This document shows positions 52,664 through 61,602 of a stretch of 64,000 nucleotides of DNA, one piece after another. Positions within the stretch are counted from its first letter, which is position 1. Each line of letters begins with the position of its first letter. The translations under genes were made by a program, and so were the position numbers. The notes under the pieces are model-generated. The model made no database searches. It was not told the origin of the DNA and saw only the letters and a program-made list of their open reading frames with translations. This stretch comes from Cohnella sp. CFH 77786 (GTDB lineage: Bacteria > Bacillota > Bacilli > Paenibacillales > Paenibacillaceae), in NCBI RefSeq assembly GCF_019400745.1, contig NZ_WJIB01000012.1, positions 62,001 to 126,000 of the forward strand. Direction: 5' to 3'.

Positions 52664-53110
52664 TTATGGCCTTTGCGAAAGCTGAAGCAACACGCCCATG
52701 AATTCCCGCTTGCCTTCTCCGATGCCCGAGAAGAACGACCGGTCCGCCGCTTCCACGGCCTGGACGGCCCGCGAAGCCAATTCGCTTCCGGCCGGGGTCG
52801 TGGTAATCACGTTCGCCCTCGTATCGCGGGGATGCGGGCTGCGCTTGATGTATCCCTTCTTCTCGAGCGTGCGCAGCACCTGCGAGGTCACGTTCACGTC
52901 CATCTTCGCGTGTTGCGCCAATTGCACCTGCGTCACGCCCCCATCGCCCCCGCGTTCGTTGAGCCACTTCGTCGAGAAAAGCAGCACGAACTGGGGATGC
53001 GTCAGCTCGAGCGGATCAAGGGCCCGCCTGATCTCTCTCTGCCACAGGTTCGTCACCTGCCAGAGCAAGAAACCCGGGCTTTGCTTCGCTTCTTTGAATT
53101 CCGAATCCAT
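52664..53110 (-). CDS. MarR-family regulator
   Basis: A 148-residue winged-helix protein: FLLWQVTNLWQREIRRAL dimer helix, TQVQLAQHAKMDVNVTSQVL recognition region and the wing GYIKRSPHPRDTRANVITT. The ATG follows GGAGG by six bases. About 95 bp of its 5' end overlap the tail of the upstream EVE-domain gene in another frame. It is the last of three overlapping genes and probably controls them; the ligand is unknown. Confidence 0.93.
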   Translation of the reverse strand: MDSEFKEAKQSPGFLLWQVTNLWQREIRRALDPLELTHPQFVLLFSTKWLNERGGDGGVTQVQLAQHAKMDVNVTSQVLRTLEKKGYIKRSPHPRDTRANVITTTPAGSELASRAVQAVEAADRSFFSGIGEGKREFMGVLLQLSQRP

Positions 53111-53573
53111 TCGATTCCTCCGGCAACTCGCTTAGCATGCAGCGCGCAATCGTCAGGAAGTCTTCCCGCCCGATCTCGAAATGTCCCGTCCGAAACAGAT
53201 AGCCCCAGTTCCGATTGCCGCGCGTGAAGCTCAGGCGGTCCAGCAGGCCGCCGATCCTCGTTTCCTTACACTGAGTATAACGAATGTTGCGACGGAAGGG
53301 TACAAAATCGTCGGACATCCGATAAGGATAGACGGCCTCGTCCTCCACCTGCCCGATCGCGGTGAAAGCCTGCAAAGGCTCCCCTTGCGCGAAGGCGGTG
53401 CGGGGAGAGTAGTAAATCAGCCAATCGCCCCGATTCATCTTGCGCAGCGGCGCCGCCTTCCCATGGCACAGCTGGGCGAAACCGCCCTGCACGCCGAGCC
53501 TCACATGGGAGGCGGACACGACGCCGATCCAAAACCGGGTTTTCTCATCCAACCGCATCGACTCAACCGGCAA
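53016..53573 (-). CDS. EVE-domain protein (UPF0310 family)
   Basis: A 185-residue protein. The EVE core runs about residues 12-150: RFWIGVVSASHVRLGVQGGF, MNRGDWLIYYSPRTAF, FTAIGQVEDEAVY, NRNWGYLFRTGHFEIGREDF. EVE/PUA-like domains bind modified bases. TTG start follows GGAGGGG. The last 30 residues are read across the MarR start in a different frame, so the C-terminal extension may be a recent overlap. The start overlaps the SRPBCC gene by 11 bp. Confidence 0.87.
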   Translation of the reverse strand: MPVESMRLDEKTRFWIGVVSASHVRLGVQGGFAQLCHGKAAPLRKMNRGDWLIYYSPRTAFAQGEPLQAFTAIGQVEDEAVYPYRMSDDFVPFRRNIRYTQCKETRIGGLLDRLSFTRGNRNWGYLFRTGHFEIGREDFLTIARCMLSELPEESNGFGIQRSEAKPGFLALAGDEPVAERDQAGP

Positions 53574-54003
53574 GCTGCCCCTCCTTTCTCAGCGCCAACG
53601 CGGCAAGTCCCTCGATCGTATGTGGGATCCCCTCGGCCATGCCGGCTCCGATTTCCGGCCCCAGCGTCTCTGCATTCGGGCCGGAAATGGTGACTTTGTG
53701 CTTCACCTGCGTCCCCGCGGGGCCCTCTTCCAGCCGATGGGAGAACCGGATTTCGATCCCCGCGCCGGGGATCCGCGTGAGATCCGAGAATCCTCGCAGC
53801 GGTTCCACTTCCGTCAATTCGAACGGAAGCCTCTCCTGTCCTTCCGGTTTCAAGTACCCTTGGGTGCCCACTGCGAAAGGCCCGTCCAGCGAAGCTTCCT
53901 CGATTCCCCGATCCCATTCCGTCCAAGTCGAGATATCGCTGTAAAGCGCCCAAATTGTTGCCGCTTTCGCCTTCGTCGTCACCGTGTGCTCGAATTCCCA
54001 CAT
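53563..54003 (-). CDS. SRPBCC (polyketide cyclase/START-like) protein
   Basis: About 146 residues with the helix-grip fold pattern: MWEFEHTVTTKAKAATIWAL, DISTWTEWDRGIEEASLDG, then alternating strands to the long C-terminal helix LEEGPAGTQVKHKVTISGP and following. Start at 54003 has GGAGGG about 10 bases upstream; an ATG at 54021 precedes the site itself. It heads a three-gene set (SRPBCC, EVE, MarR). Proteins of this type bind small hydrophobic ligands; the ligand here is unknown. Confidence 0.9.
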   Translation of the reverse strand: MWEFEHTVTTKAKAATIWALYSDISTWTEWDRGIEEASLDGPFAVGTQGYLKPEGQERLPFELTEVEPLRGFSDLTRIPGAGIEIRFSHRLEEGPAGTQVKHKVTISGPNAETLGPEIGAGMAEGIPHTIEGLAALALRKEGQLAG

Positions 54004-54142
54004 TTCCGCATCGCCCTCCATTTAATATGCATTAATATTATCTGTTTATTAGATTATATTTACACATATTATTTGTCAAGACTAACGCGCCTCAGCATGC
54101 TGGAGAAACAGGGACGGGAGCCCGTGAATGGCGTCACAAGCA

Positions 54143-54177
54143 AAGAGGCACAACGGGATAACCCCGTCATGCCTCTT
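54143..54177 (-). terminator. terminator of small membrane protein gene
   Basis: AAGAGGCA..CGGG..CCCG..TGCCTCTT; the minus-strand tail is TTTGCTTG. Confidence 0.7.
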
Positions 54178-54195
54178 CATGCTTAAGAATTCCCC

Positions 54196-54702
54196 TCAAA
54201 CCGCTTTCCGCTTCCAGCCGACCAGCAGGATCACCCCCACCAGGATCAGCAGCATCGCCATGATCGGCTGCCCTGTGAAACGGTTGATCAGCGTGCCGAT
54301 CGAGAAAACCAAGAAGAACAGCACCGACAGCACGGTCAGGATATTGATCGGGATGAGCAGCCATTTGTTCCGGTTGCCGAAGAAGTAGAATTCGAACAAC
54401 CCGACCGCCGGCGCGAAAATGAACCCCGGCCACATGTACCCCCAGCCGTCCGTCAGCATGGCAAACTGGCACACGAGCCCCGCCGTGACGAGGACGCCTC
54501 CCGGGATCAGCAGTCCCGCCCCCCTTCTCTCCAGCATGGAGAAATACATCCAATGGAAAAACAACCCCAGCGGAATCACGAACAGGCTCGGCCACAGATA
54601 GCCGATCATCGTTCCCGTCCCGATCGCCTCTCCCCGGCCGAAATACAGCATGAGACCTCCGACCGCCAAGAGGCCGATTCCCATAAGCGTACGAGTATTC
54701 AA
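54196..54702 (-). CDS. membrane protein, LiaI/DUF5668-like, unknown
   Basis: About 168 residues with five to six TM helices (TLMGIGLLAVGGLMLYFG; WPSLFVIPLGLFFHWMYF; VLVTAGLVCQFAMLTDG; then FFGNRNKWLLIPINILTVLS). Start is TTG after AGGAGG at 7 bases; an earlier ATG at 54723 is upstream of this site. The repeated short TM hairpins resemble LiaI/DUF5668-type proteins in envelope stress systems, but the match is by pattern only. Single gene with its own terminator. Confidence 0.75.
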   Translation of the reverse strand: MNTRTLMGIGLLAVGGLMLYFGRGEAIGTGTMIGYLWPSLFVIPLGLFFHWMYFSMLERRGAGLLIPGGVLVTAGLVCQFAMLTDGWGYMWPGFIFAPAVGLFEFYFFGNRNKWLLIPINILTVLSVLFFLVFSIGTLINRFTGQPIMAMLLILVGVILLVGWKRKAV

Positions 54703-54946
54703 TTTTTCTCCTCCTCTTATCATCGCAAACCCATCTTCTTCATGCCATCATCTTACAGCAGAGGTCCTGGATTGACTACCAGCCTGAGCCAAGGAAAGAC
54801 CTGGACCAAAGTCTGATTTCCGCCCGATTACCCGTCATTCCGCGGCTTTTATACTTTTTTAAGATTTGGTTTAGAGGTCTTTTAGAGCCGGGGGATACGA
54901 TGAGATAGGAAAGCTTTCCAAAAAAACGAAGCAATGGAGGATTACG

Positions 54947-55828
54947 ATGAACAAGAAATGGTGGATGGCGGGGGCTGGCTTGACGCTCGGCGCGGCGATG
55001 CTGACGGTCGGCGGATTATCCGCGATGGCGAATACGTCCGGGTACGAAGCGTACAAATCTGCGCTCAAAAACACGCATGCGCAAACGAGCTTGACGGCCC
55101 AAGCGGAGCTCACCGTCACCGACAACGGAACGGCGCTGCTGAAGGGCAATGCGAACGTGAAATGGAACGAAGACGCGGATGCCCAGAGCGTGGCCGCGAC
55201 TTTCGCGGACGGTACGACGACGCGTTCCATGGACGTGTATCGGCAGGACGGGAAAGTGATCGTGAAGGACGGAGACAGCGACGTGTACAAAGTGTTGAAG
55301 ACGGATGATCCGCAAGAGGAAGCAAAGTGGAAAGCCGGCGGACACGAGCCGCCGAAAGCGGTGGAGCAAGCGATCGACCTGCTTGCCGGCCATATGCGGG
55401 AGCTCGCGGCGGTGAAAAGCGAATCGGACGGCGGCAAGCACGCCTCGCTCCATTTGACAGGAAGCCAAATTCCCGCCGCCTTGAACGCCGCCGTGATGCT
55501 GCTTGCTTCGGGAGCGGCCGACCATGATTTCGGCAAGCCGGCCGGCGCGGATCACCCGGACGTCAAGCTTCCGGAATTGACTGAAGACATCCGGGTCGAA
55601 GCCGTGAACCTGGACGCCGATATTACGCCGGACAACGTGCTGGAGCGGCAAACCGCGGAAATCCGCGTCTCGGGCACGGACGCCGGAGGCAAGACGCACG
55701 ACCTCGTCTTGGGTCTCCGAATCGACTTCACGGACGCGAATCGCACATCGCCGGACCGGATCGATTTGACGGGCAAGCCGACGGAAGAAATCAAACCCCA
55801 AGAGAACGGGCGCGGCTGGCACCGCTAA
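54947..55828 (+). CDS. exported protein of unknown function
   Basis: A 293-residue protein with an N-terminal signal peptide or anchor (MNKKWWMAGAGLTLGAAMLT) that likely cleaves after AMA. The mature part is hydrophilic with repeated beta-strand segments (LTAQAELTVTDNGTALLKGN) and an Asp-rich late region. ATG follows GGAGG. It lies 73 bp before an ABC-2 exporter and its two-component system, all on the same strand, which suggests a linked envelope-stress function. No family recognised. Confidence 0.78.
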   Translation: MNKKWWMAGAGLTLGAAMLTVGGLSAMANTSGYEAYKSALKNTHAQTSLTAQAELTVTDNGTALLKGNANVKWNEDADAQSVAATFADGTTTRSMDVYRQDGKVIVKDGDSDVYKVLKTDDPQEEAKWKAGGHEPPKAVEQAIDLLAGHMRELAAVKSESDGGKHASLHLTGSQIPAALNAAVMLLASGAADHDFGKPAGADHPDVKLPELTEDIRVEAVNLDADITPDNVLERQTAEIRVSGTDAGGKTHDLVLGLRIDFTDANRTSPDRIDLTGKPTEEIKPQENGRGWHR

Positions 55829-55901
55829 GCGCCGGACGGAACGGGCGGCCCCGCTGCCCGTTTCCCCGAGCCATGCCGCCCTCGAAAGGAGACAACCCGC
55901 T

Positions 55902-56630
55902 TTGAACACCTTGCTGCAAGCAGACCAAGTCACGAAGCGTTACGGAAACGGACGGGGAGTCCGGGAAGTTAGCTTGGAGATTTCGAGAGGCGATATTTTC
56001 GGATTGATCGGCCCCAACGGCGCAGGCAAAACGACGCTGCTCAAAATGCTCGTCGGCCTTGCGCGCCCGGATTCGGGCACGATCCGTTTGTTCGGCCATT
56101 CCTTGGCGGACCGGTTCGAACGGGCGATGGCCGGCGTCGGCTGCCTGATCGAAACCGCGGACGCCTACGAATATATGAGCGCCTACGACAACTTGAAGCT
56201 GGCCGCCCGCTTCTACCCGGACCTTCCGAAGACAAGGATCGAGGAAGCGCTGGAGCAAGTCGGCCTTGCCCCGTACCGGAAGGAGAAGGTCGCCGGCTAC
56301 TCGCTCGGCATGAAGCAGCGGCTCGCGCTCGCGTCCGCGCTGCTCTCCCGCCCGGAGCTCGTCGTGCTGGACGAACCGGCGAACGGCCTCGATGTCGAAG
56401 GCATGGCCGACGTTCGCCGGACAGTCACGCGGCTGTCGCGCGACCAAGGCATTACGTTCCTCATCTCCAGCCATCTGATTCACGACCTGGGCATGATCGC
56501 CAGCCGCATCGGCATCATGAAGGACGGCAGCTTGATCCGCCAAGGAGCGGCGCGGGATCTGCTGCCGGACGGACATTCGCTCGAGGATTACGTCCTTGCG
56601 GAACTCCGAACGGCGAAGGAGGCGGTATAA
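55902..56630 (+). CDS. ABC-2 exporter ATPase (BcrA/lantibiotic type)
   Basis: ATPase of 242 residues: Walker A GPNGAGKTT, the Q-loop region GCLIETADAYEYMSAYDNL, signature YSLGMKQRLALASALL (SLGMKQR in place of LSGGQ, typical of this type), Walker B LVVLDEPANGLD and switch His in SSHLIHDL. This class exports antimicrobial peptides or gives resistance to them. The permease follows by one base. Confidence 0.93.
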   Translation: MNTLLQADQVTKRYGNGRGVREVSLEISRGDIFGLIGPNGAGKTTLLKMLVGLARPDSGTIRLFGHSLADRFERAMAGVGCLIETADAYEYMSAYDNLKLAARFYPDLPKTRIEEALEQVGLAPYRKEKVAGYSLGMKQRLALASALLSRPELVVLDEPANGLDVEGMADVRRTVTRLSRDQGITFLISSHLIHDLGMIASRIGIMKDGSLIRQGAARDLLPDGHSLEDYVLAELRTAKEAV

Positions 56631-56631
56631 C

Positions 56632-57381
56632 GTGCATAGCTTCTATGCGAGTTTCGCGGGCGAGCTGGAAAAAACGTGGGCGCGGCGGAGGACGAAAGGG
56701 TTCCTGCTGCTGACCGTTCTGTTGCCGGCGGTTTCCGCCCTGCTGCTCGGTTACGCGCAAGATCGTTCGGCGGTGATCGCCGGGCTCGGGAGCAATCTCC
56801 CGCTGATCCTGCTGAACCTGTATACGTTCGCCGTGCTTCCGCTCTTCATGATGATGACCGCTGCGGATTCCTTCGCCGGGGAAACGGCCGCGCGAACGAT
56901 GAAGCTCCTGCTCGTTCGCCCGGTCACGCGGGCCAAAGTGTTCGCGTCGAAGGCGCTCGCCGTGGCCGCCTTCGTAGCCGCCCTGCTCGCGGCGCTCTGG
57001 GTCGTGTCCACGCTGGCGCAAGGACTCGCGGCCGGTTTCGGCGGAGCGTCCGAGACACTGGACGATTTGAAGGCATATGCGGCCGCTTGGGTGCCGATGA
57101 TGGCCATCGGTTCGATCGCGATCTTCATGGCCCAATGGTTCCGCCAAAGCTCCGGCGCCATGGCGCTGATCATCCTTCTCTACGCCGCCGCCAAGCTGCT
57201 TCCCCTCGCGTTTCCGCAGCTGTCCGTCTGGTCCGTCTTCTCCTACACGGACTGGCACTTGCTCTGGATCGGCAGCGGCGCGCCAGCCGGCAAACTCGCC
57301 AATACGTTCGTCCTGCTCGCCGCTTATTGTATAATGGCTTATACGGCAGGCTGGATTTTATTTGAAAGAAAAGAGCATTAA
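56632..57381 (+). CDS. ABC-2 type permease
   Basis: A 249-residue permease with six TM helices. GTG start after AAGGAGG; begins HSFYASFAGELEKTWARRR, a typical cytoplasmic lead helix. TM segments include FLLLTVLLPAVSALLLGYA and TFVLLAAYCIMAYTAGWILF. FAGETAARTMKLLLVRPVTR is a family-like intracellular loop. Works with the upstream ATPase; a two-component system follows by 24 bp. Confidence 0.92.
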   Translation: MHSFYASFAGELEKTWARRRTKGFLLLTVLLPAVSALLLGYAQDRSAVIAGLGSNLPLILLNLYTFAVLPLFMMMTAADSFAGETAARTMKLLLVRPVTRAKVFASKALAVAAFVAALLAALWVVSTLAQGLAAGFGGASETLDDLKAYAAAWVPMMAIGSIAIFMAQWFRQSSGAMALIILLYAAAKLLPLAFPQLSVWSVFSYTDWHLLWIGSGAPAGKLANTFVLLAAYCIMAYTAGWILFERKEH

Positions 57382-57404
57382 CCGTCCCCGGAGGAGATCC
57401 GAAC

Positions 57405-58874
57405 ATGTCCATCAAGACGAGACTGCTGCTTTCCTATATCGCGATGACGGTCATTCCGGTCGTGCTCTTCGCCTTGATCGCCTTCTCCATGGTTCTGCTG
57501 TTTCTGGGAGATTTGCATATCGGCCGCCAAGGTCCGCCGAGCGTGTTCGAATCGATGAACGAGCGCGAAGAGCTGTTCGCCGGCATCAAGTTCATGGCGC
57601 AAACCGAGCCGGACCGGTTCGCCGACCCGCGCTTCCTCGCAAGCACGGACAAACGGCTGAACGGTCTGGAAGCAGGTCTGGTCGTCGTCCGCAAGGAGGA
57701 CTTACTCTACTCCTCCCCCTTCGTCGAAATCGACGGTACCGATCTTTATCGGCGGCTCAGCCAGTTGACCGATAAACGGAACGACCGAGATTGGGGACCG
57801 ATGCTGGACGACCGGTATATGATCACCCGCTACGATTTCACGTTTGGAGACCGCTCCTCCGGCACGGTCTACATGCTGACCGACAGCGGACAATGGATCG
57901 ATCGGCTCAAAACGTTTTTCCCCATTCTGGTTCTCTCCCTGCTGGCCGTAATCGCGCTGACCAACGGCGTGCTGACCTGGCTCGTCTCCCGAAGCATCAT
58001 CCGGCCGCTGAACGCCCTGAAACAGGCAGCGGAACGGATCAAGGACGGGGATTTGAACCAGGAAATCCGGGTGAAACGGAAGGACGAAATCGGGAAGCTC
58101 GGCGCGGCGTTCGAGGAGATGCGGGTCCGTCTCCGCGACTCGATCCGTTTGCAATTGCAGTACGAGGAGAACCGCAAGGAACTCGTTTCCAACATTTCGC
58201 ATGACCTGAAGACGCCGATTACCGGCATTAAAGCCTGCCTGGAAGGCATCCGGGACGGCATCGCGGACAGCGGGCCGAAACGGGACAAATACATGGACAT
58301 GATCGAGCGGAAAACGGAAGACATGGACCGGTTGATCGACGAGCTGTTCTTGTTTTCCAAACTGGACTTGAACCGGCTGCCCTTCCAGCTCGAACCGACG
58401 AATCTTACGGCCTATATGCGGGATTGCGTAGACGAGCTGCGCCTCGATCCCCGCATGGCCGGAATCCGGATCGGGTTCGACGGCGCCGTTCAAGCTCCCG
58501 TTGACGTGTTGGCCGACCGCGAGAAGCTTCGCAGGGTCATCATGAACATCGTCGACAACAGCCTGAAATATATGGATAAGCCGCAGAAGGAAATCCGGGT
58601 GGAGCTCATCGACGGACAGGAGGAAGCGTTGGTACGAATCGGGGATAACGGATCGGGGATCGACGAGGCGGCGTTGCCTCATATTTTCGACCGCTTCTAC
58701 CGGGCGGAGCCGTCGAGAAACACGGCGACGGGCGGCAGCGGGCTGGGCCTGGCGATCGTGAAGCAGATGGTCGAGGGACAAGGCGGCCGCGTATGGGCGG
58801 AGAGCCGCCCGGGCGAAGGCACGGTCATTTCCTTTACGTTGCCGAAGACGGCGGAAAGCGGGGAGAAGGCATGA
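57405..58874 (+). CDS. sensor histidine kinase next to ABC exporter
   Basis: A 489-residue membrane kinase: TM1 about 8-32, extracellular domain about 35-165, TM2 about 170-192, HAMP 195-245, HisKA with His266 (NISHDLKTPITGIKACLEG) and HATPase (NIVDNSLKYM; DNGSGIDEAALPHIFDRFYR; GSGLGLAIVKQMV). The stop overlaps the regulator start by ATGA. The extracellular domain is far larger than in BceS-type kinases, so it is likely to sense its ligand directly rather than through the transporter. Confidence 0.94.
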   Translation: MSIKTRLLLSYIAMTVIPVVLFALIAFSMVLLFLGDLHIGRQGPPSVFESMNEREELFAGIKFMAQTEPDRFADPRFLASTDKRLNGLEAGLVVVRKEDLLYSSPFVEIDGTDLYRRLSQLTDKRNDRDWGPMLDDRYMITRYDFTFGDRSSGTVYMLTDSGQWIDRLKTFFPILVLSLLAVIALTNGVLTWLVSRSIIRPLNALKQAAERIKDGDLNQEIRVKRKDEIGKLGAAFEEMRVRLRDSIRLQLQYEENRKELVSNISHDLKTPITGIKACLEGIRDGIADSGPKRDKYMDMIERKTEDMDRLIDELFLFSKLDLNRLPFQLEPTNLTAYMRDCVDELRLDPRMAGIRIGFDGAVQAPVDVLADREKLRRVIMNIVDNSLKYMDKPQKEIRVELIDGQEEALVRIGDNGSGIDEAALPHIFDRFYRAEPSRNTATGGSGLGLAIVKQMVEGQGGRVWAESRPGEGTVISFTLPKTAESGEKA

Positions 58875-59563
58875 AACGGATTCTGATCGTCGAGGACGAA
58901 CAGGTCATCGTCGAGGTCGAGAAGGACTATTTGGAAGCCGCCGGCTATGCGGTGGACACCGCGACGAGCGGAGATACCGGCCTTCGGAAAGCGCTGGAAG
59001 AGGATTACGATCTGATCATTCTCGATCTGATGCTGCCGAAGACGGACGGCTTCGAGATCTGCAGGGAGGTCCGGCAAGCGAAGAACATCCCGATTCTCAT
59101 GCTTTCCGCCCGGAAGGAAGACATCGATAAAATCCGCGGACTCGGACTCGGCGCGGACGACTACATGACGAAGCCGTTCAGCGTGGGCGAATTGGTCGCC
59201 AGGGTCAAAGCGCATCTCGCCCGCTACGACCGGCTGACGGCCGACAGCCGGACCCGGCAGACGGACGAGATCCGCATCCGCGGCCTCCGCATCGACAAGC
59301 GGTCTCGCAAAGTCTTCGTCAACGAATCGGAAGTCGCCTGCACGTCCAAGGAGTTCGACCTGCTCCATTTTCTGGCGCTGCATCCGAATAGGGCGTTCAG
59401 CAAAGACGAGCTGTACGAGAAAATCTGGGGGCTCGACGCGCTGAGCGACACCGCCACGGTTACCGTCTACATCAGCAAGCTGAGGGAGAAAATCGAAGCG
59501 GATCCCTCCAAGCCGCAATATATCGAGACGATCTGGGGCGTCGGTTACCGATTTAATCTGTGA
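58871..59563 (+). CDS. OmpR-family response regulator
   Basis: A 230-residue regulator: receiver with ILIVEDE and LIILDLMLPKTDG (phosphoacceptor Asp near 51), K in DDYMTKPFSVGEL, and a C-terminal winged helix (FDLLHFLALHPNRAFSKDEL; TATVTVYISKLREKIE; IETIWGVGYRF). The start overlaps the kinase stop. It probably regulates the upstream exporter genes. Confidence 0.96.
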   Translation: MKRILIVEDEQVIVEVEKDYLEAAGYAVDTATSGDTGLRKALEEDYDLIILDLMLPKTDGFEICREVRQAKNIPILMLSARKEDIDKIRGLGLGADDYMTKPFSVGELVARVKAHLARYDRLTADSRTRQTDEIRIRGLRIDKRSRKVFVNESEVACTSKEFDLLHFLALHPNRAFSKDELYEKIWGLDALSDTATVTVYISKLREKIEADPSKPQYIETIWGVGYRFNL

Positions 59564-59583
59564 GAACGACGTTTACCCGAGCC

Positions 59584-59603
59584 GACCGCCTTTGAAGCGG
59601 TCT
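59584..59603 (+). terminator. possible hairpin after regulator gene
   Basis: GACCGC and GCGGTC form a 6-bp stem; no T tail. Confidence 0.35.
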
Positions 59604-59619
59604 AAGCGCCGGAGGAGTG

Positions 59620-60138
59620 TCACACAACGCTTAACTCAGCCAAAGATCGAAGCACGTGCTCGATCAACCCGGGAAGATCTTCCATCTGGTCTTCGTTGAT
59701 TTGCCGATTGAAGCGAACTTCGGCCACGTTCCGGTATAGCTCCGGCTGCTGCTCCCCGTAGAGGAAGCTGACGGTTTGAACCGGCGGCAGGGCGGATTGC
59801 CAAATGCTTTGCAAGATTTGCTCCACCCGTTTGCATTGGCTCCGGATATCGCGAACGTAGTGGCCGAAACGCAGAATCAAGGAACACCCCGGCATCGCGT
59901 CCGGCATCTCCAGGATTTCGGCGGCCAGATCTTGGAGCGAGGCTTGGAGCCGGATTTCCGCCCATACCCCGTCCGTCTCCGCGAGTTCGAACCGCAGAGC
60001 GAATTCCCGGGACATGACGGCCATCTCCAGCCGGTCCGTTCTTCCGGTGATCCGGATGCGGCCGGCCAGATTGTCGAGGTCGTACAGCTGATTCTCCAAG
60101 GCGACCTTCAAGTTCTCGAATACGGTTGGATCGAACAT
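59620..60138 (-). CDS. conserved-looking protein of unknown function
   Basis: A 172-residue cytoplasmic protein starting MFDPTVFENLKVALENQLYD. Mixed helices and strands; a region like LILRFGHYVRDIRSQCKRVE and a charged C-terminal part (NRQINEDQMEDLPGLIEH). No recognised family. A second frame overlaps it on the same strand but has worse composition. It is a single gene between convergent and tandem neighbours. Confidence 0.72.
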   Translation of the reverse strand: MFDPTVFENLKVALENQLYDLDNLAGRIRITGRTDRLEMAVMSREFALRFELAETDGVWAEIRLQASLQDLAAEILEMPDAMPGCSLILRFGHYVRDIRSQCKRVEQILQSIWQSALPPVQTVSFLYGEQQPELYRNVAEVRFNRQINEDQMEDLPGLIEHVLRSLAELSVV

Positions 60139-60209
60139 ACCCCAGCAATCCCTTTCCTCTCATTCCCTTACAGATTCAAGAAAAGGATACCCCGCATCCC
60201 CGCGCTTCA

Positions 60210-61106
60210 TCAGCGGTTTGCCCGCAGTTTCTCGATATTCAGCACGAAGTTGCCGGCATTCATCCGGATCAGGTCCCGCTCCTCCAGATCGTTCAGGACG
60301 AGCTGCAGCTCGCCGGGCTTCACGCCTACCATCTGCGCCAATTCATTCGGATCCAGCGGCAGCTCCACTTCGATCGCATGGGAGGTTCGCCTGCCGTAAC
60401 GGTTGGCCATGTTGATCAAACTCGTCATGACGCGCGTGCGGGCATCGAAAACGGTCAAATCCCGCATATGCTGGTGCGTGTCGCGGATCCGCGCGATGAT
60501 GTCCCGCATGATGGTATGGGTGATTTCGAAATGACCCTCGAGCAGCTTCATGAAATCGTTGTGCGAGATGACCAGCAGCTCGGTTTTCTTAAGCGTCTGC
60601 GCCGAAGCGGAACGCGGCTTGCCGTCCAGCAGGGAGAGCTCGCCGAAGCTGTCTCCCGGCCGGCAGACGGACAGCGTCTTTTCCCGGCCTTCTTTGTTGT
60701 GCATGTAGATTTTGATGGCGCCTTTGAGCACGACGAAGAACGAGTCGCCGGGATCTCCTTCCCGGAACAACACTTCGCGCGCTCCATGGTTCACGATCGT
60801 GAAGTTCGCCATCAGCAGGTCCAGCTGTTCGTCATTGAAAATTTCGAACATCGGGATGCCCCTGAGCAGGTGGCTCACAGCTTCCTTCCGTTTCCCCCCG
60901 ATCGGGGCCGCCGGCACCGAAGCGGCAACGGGCGGCGTTTCCGCGGCTTCGACTTCCAGAGTCTTCACGTTGTACTTCATCAGCACGCGAATCTGGTTCT
61001 GCGTCAGCACCATGCCCCTGACCGCCAGCTTGAGTCCGGAACCGGAGTGAATGTCTTTGTCTAATTTCATGCCGACTCGGGCGAGTTCAATGGGGATGAT
61101 AGGCAA
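60210..61106 (-). CDS. Crp/Fnr regulator with HD-GYP-type N-terminal extension
   Basis: About 298 residues. The first 55 residues (PIIPIELARVGMKLDKDI, then GLKLAVRGMVLTQNQI and KTLEV) match the short module usually found in front of HD-GYP domains (DUF3391-like). A Pro/Ala linker follows, then a cyclic-nucleotide-binding roll (VLFREGDPGDSFFVVLKGA; GDSFGELSLLDGKPRSASA) and a winged helix. The chosen TTG at 61106 has GAGGTGG upstream; an in-frame TTG at 61160 abuts AGAGGAA. The catalytic HD domain is absent. I infer that the module was recruited as a sensor or scaffold. Confidence 0.85.
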   Translation of the reverse strand: MPIIPIELARVGMKLDKDIHSGSGLKLAVRGMVLTQNQIRVLMKYNVKTLEVEAAETPPVAASVPAAPIGGKRKEAVSHLLRGIPMFEIFNDEQLDLLMANFTIVNHGAREVLFREGDPGDSFFVVLKGAIKIYMHNKEGREKTLSVCRPGDSFGELSLLDGKPRSASAQTLKKTELLVISHNDFMKLLEGHFEITHTIMRDIIARIRDTHQHMRDLTVFDARTRVMTSLINMANRYGRRTSHAIEVELPLDPNELAQMVGVKPGELQLVLNDLEERDLIRMNAGNFVLNIEKLRANR

Positions 61107-61239
61107 GGTAAGCGCCACCTCGAACAGGGATATCTGGTAATTCGACAGAAAACGCCGCAATTCCTCTATACGGATGCCAACATCCCGTCCGCAGGCATAA
61201 ACCGGTTCTCGTCCTCATAAAGTTCTACATCCGAAAGCG

Positions 61240-61602
61240 ATGGACGGTGACGAAATGGACGAAACCAAGCTGGCGCGCTACTGCGAGCTGAAGACGGAAA
61301 TCGGCAGAATGGAGGATGAACTGGATGCCCTCCGCGAAGAAATCATCGACGCGTATACGGACGATGCGGAGGTCGAAGTCGGACCCTACAAGCTGAAAAT
61401 CATTTACCAAGAGAAGAAGCAATACAACGAGCAGCTGCTGTTCGAGGCGCTGCCGGATCCGGAGCTCTGGAAACACGTTTCCAAAGCGGACGCTTCCAGA
61501 ATCGCGGCCCTGATCAAGGCGAACGTCTTGTCCGAGAAGCTGATCCGGGGCACGTACCGAATCAGCCGGACGCCTTACCTGTATGTAGACATCAAGGGCT
61601 AG
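61240..61602 (+). CDS. small coiled-coil protein, unknown
   Basis: A 120-residue acidic protein. The first half is a coiled coil (CELKTEIGRMEDELDALREE), followed by short strands (VEVGPYKLKIIYQEKKQYN) and a helical end (KADASRIAALIKANVLSEK). The start is ambiguous between ATG 61240 and 61255. The form recalls phage-like DUFs that carry a coiled coil plus strand pair, but no phage genes are nearby. Ends 4 bp into the convergent IF-3-like gene. Confidence 0.72.
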   Translation: MDGDEMDETKLARYCELKTEIGRMEDELDALREEIIDAYTDDAEVEVGPYKLKIIYQEKKQYNEQLLFEALPDPELWKHVSKADASRIAALIKANVLSEKLIRGTYRISRTPYLYVDIKG

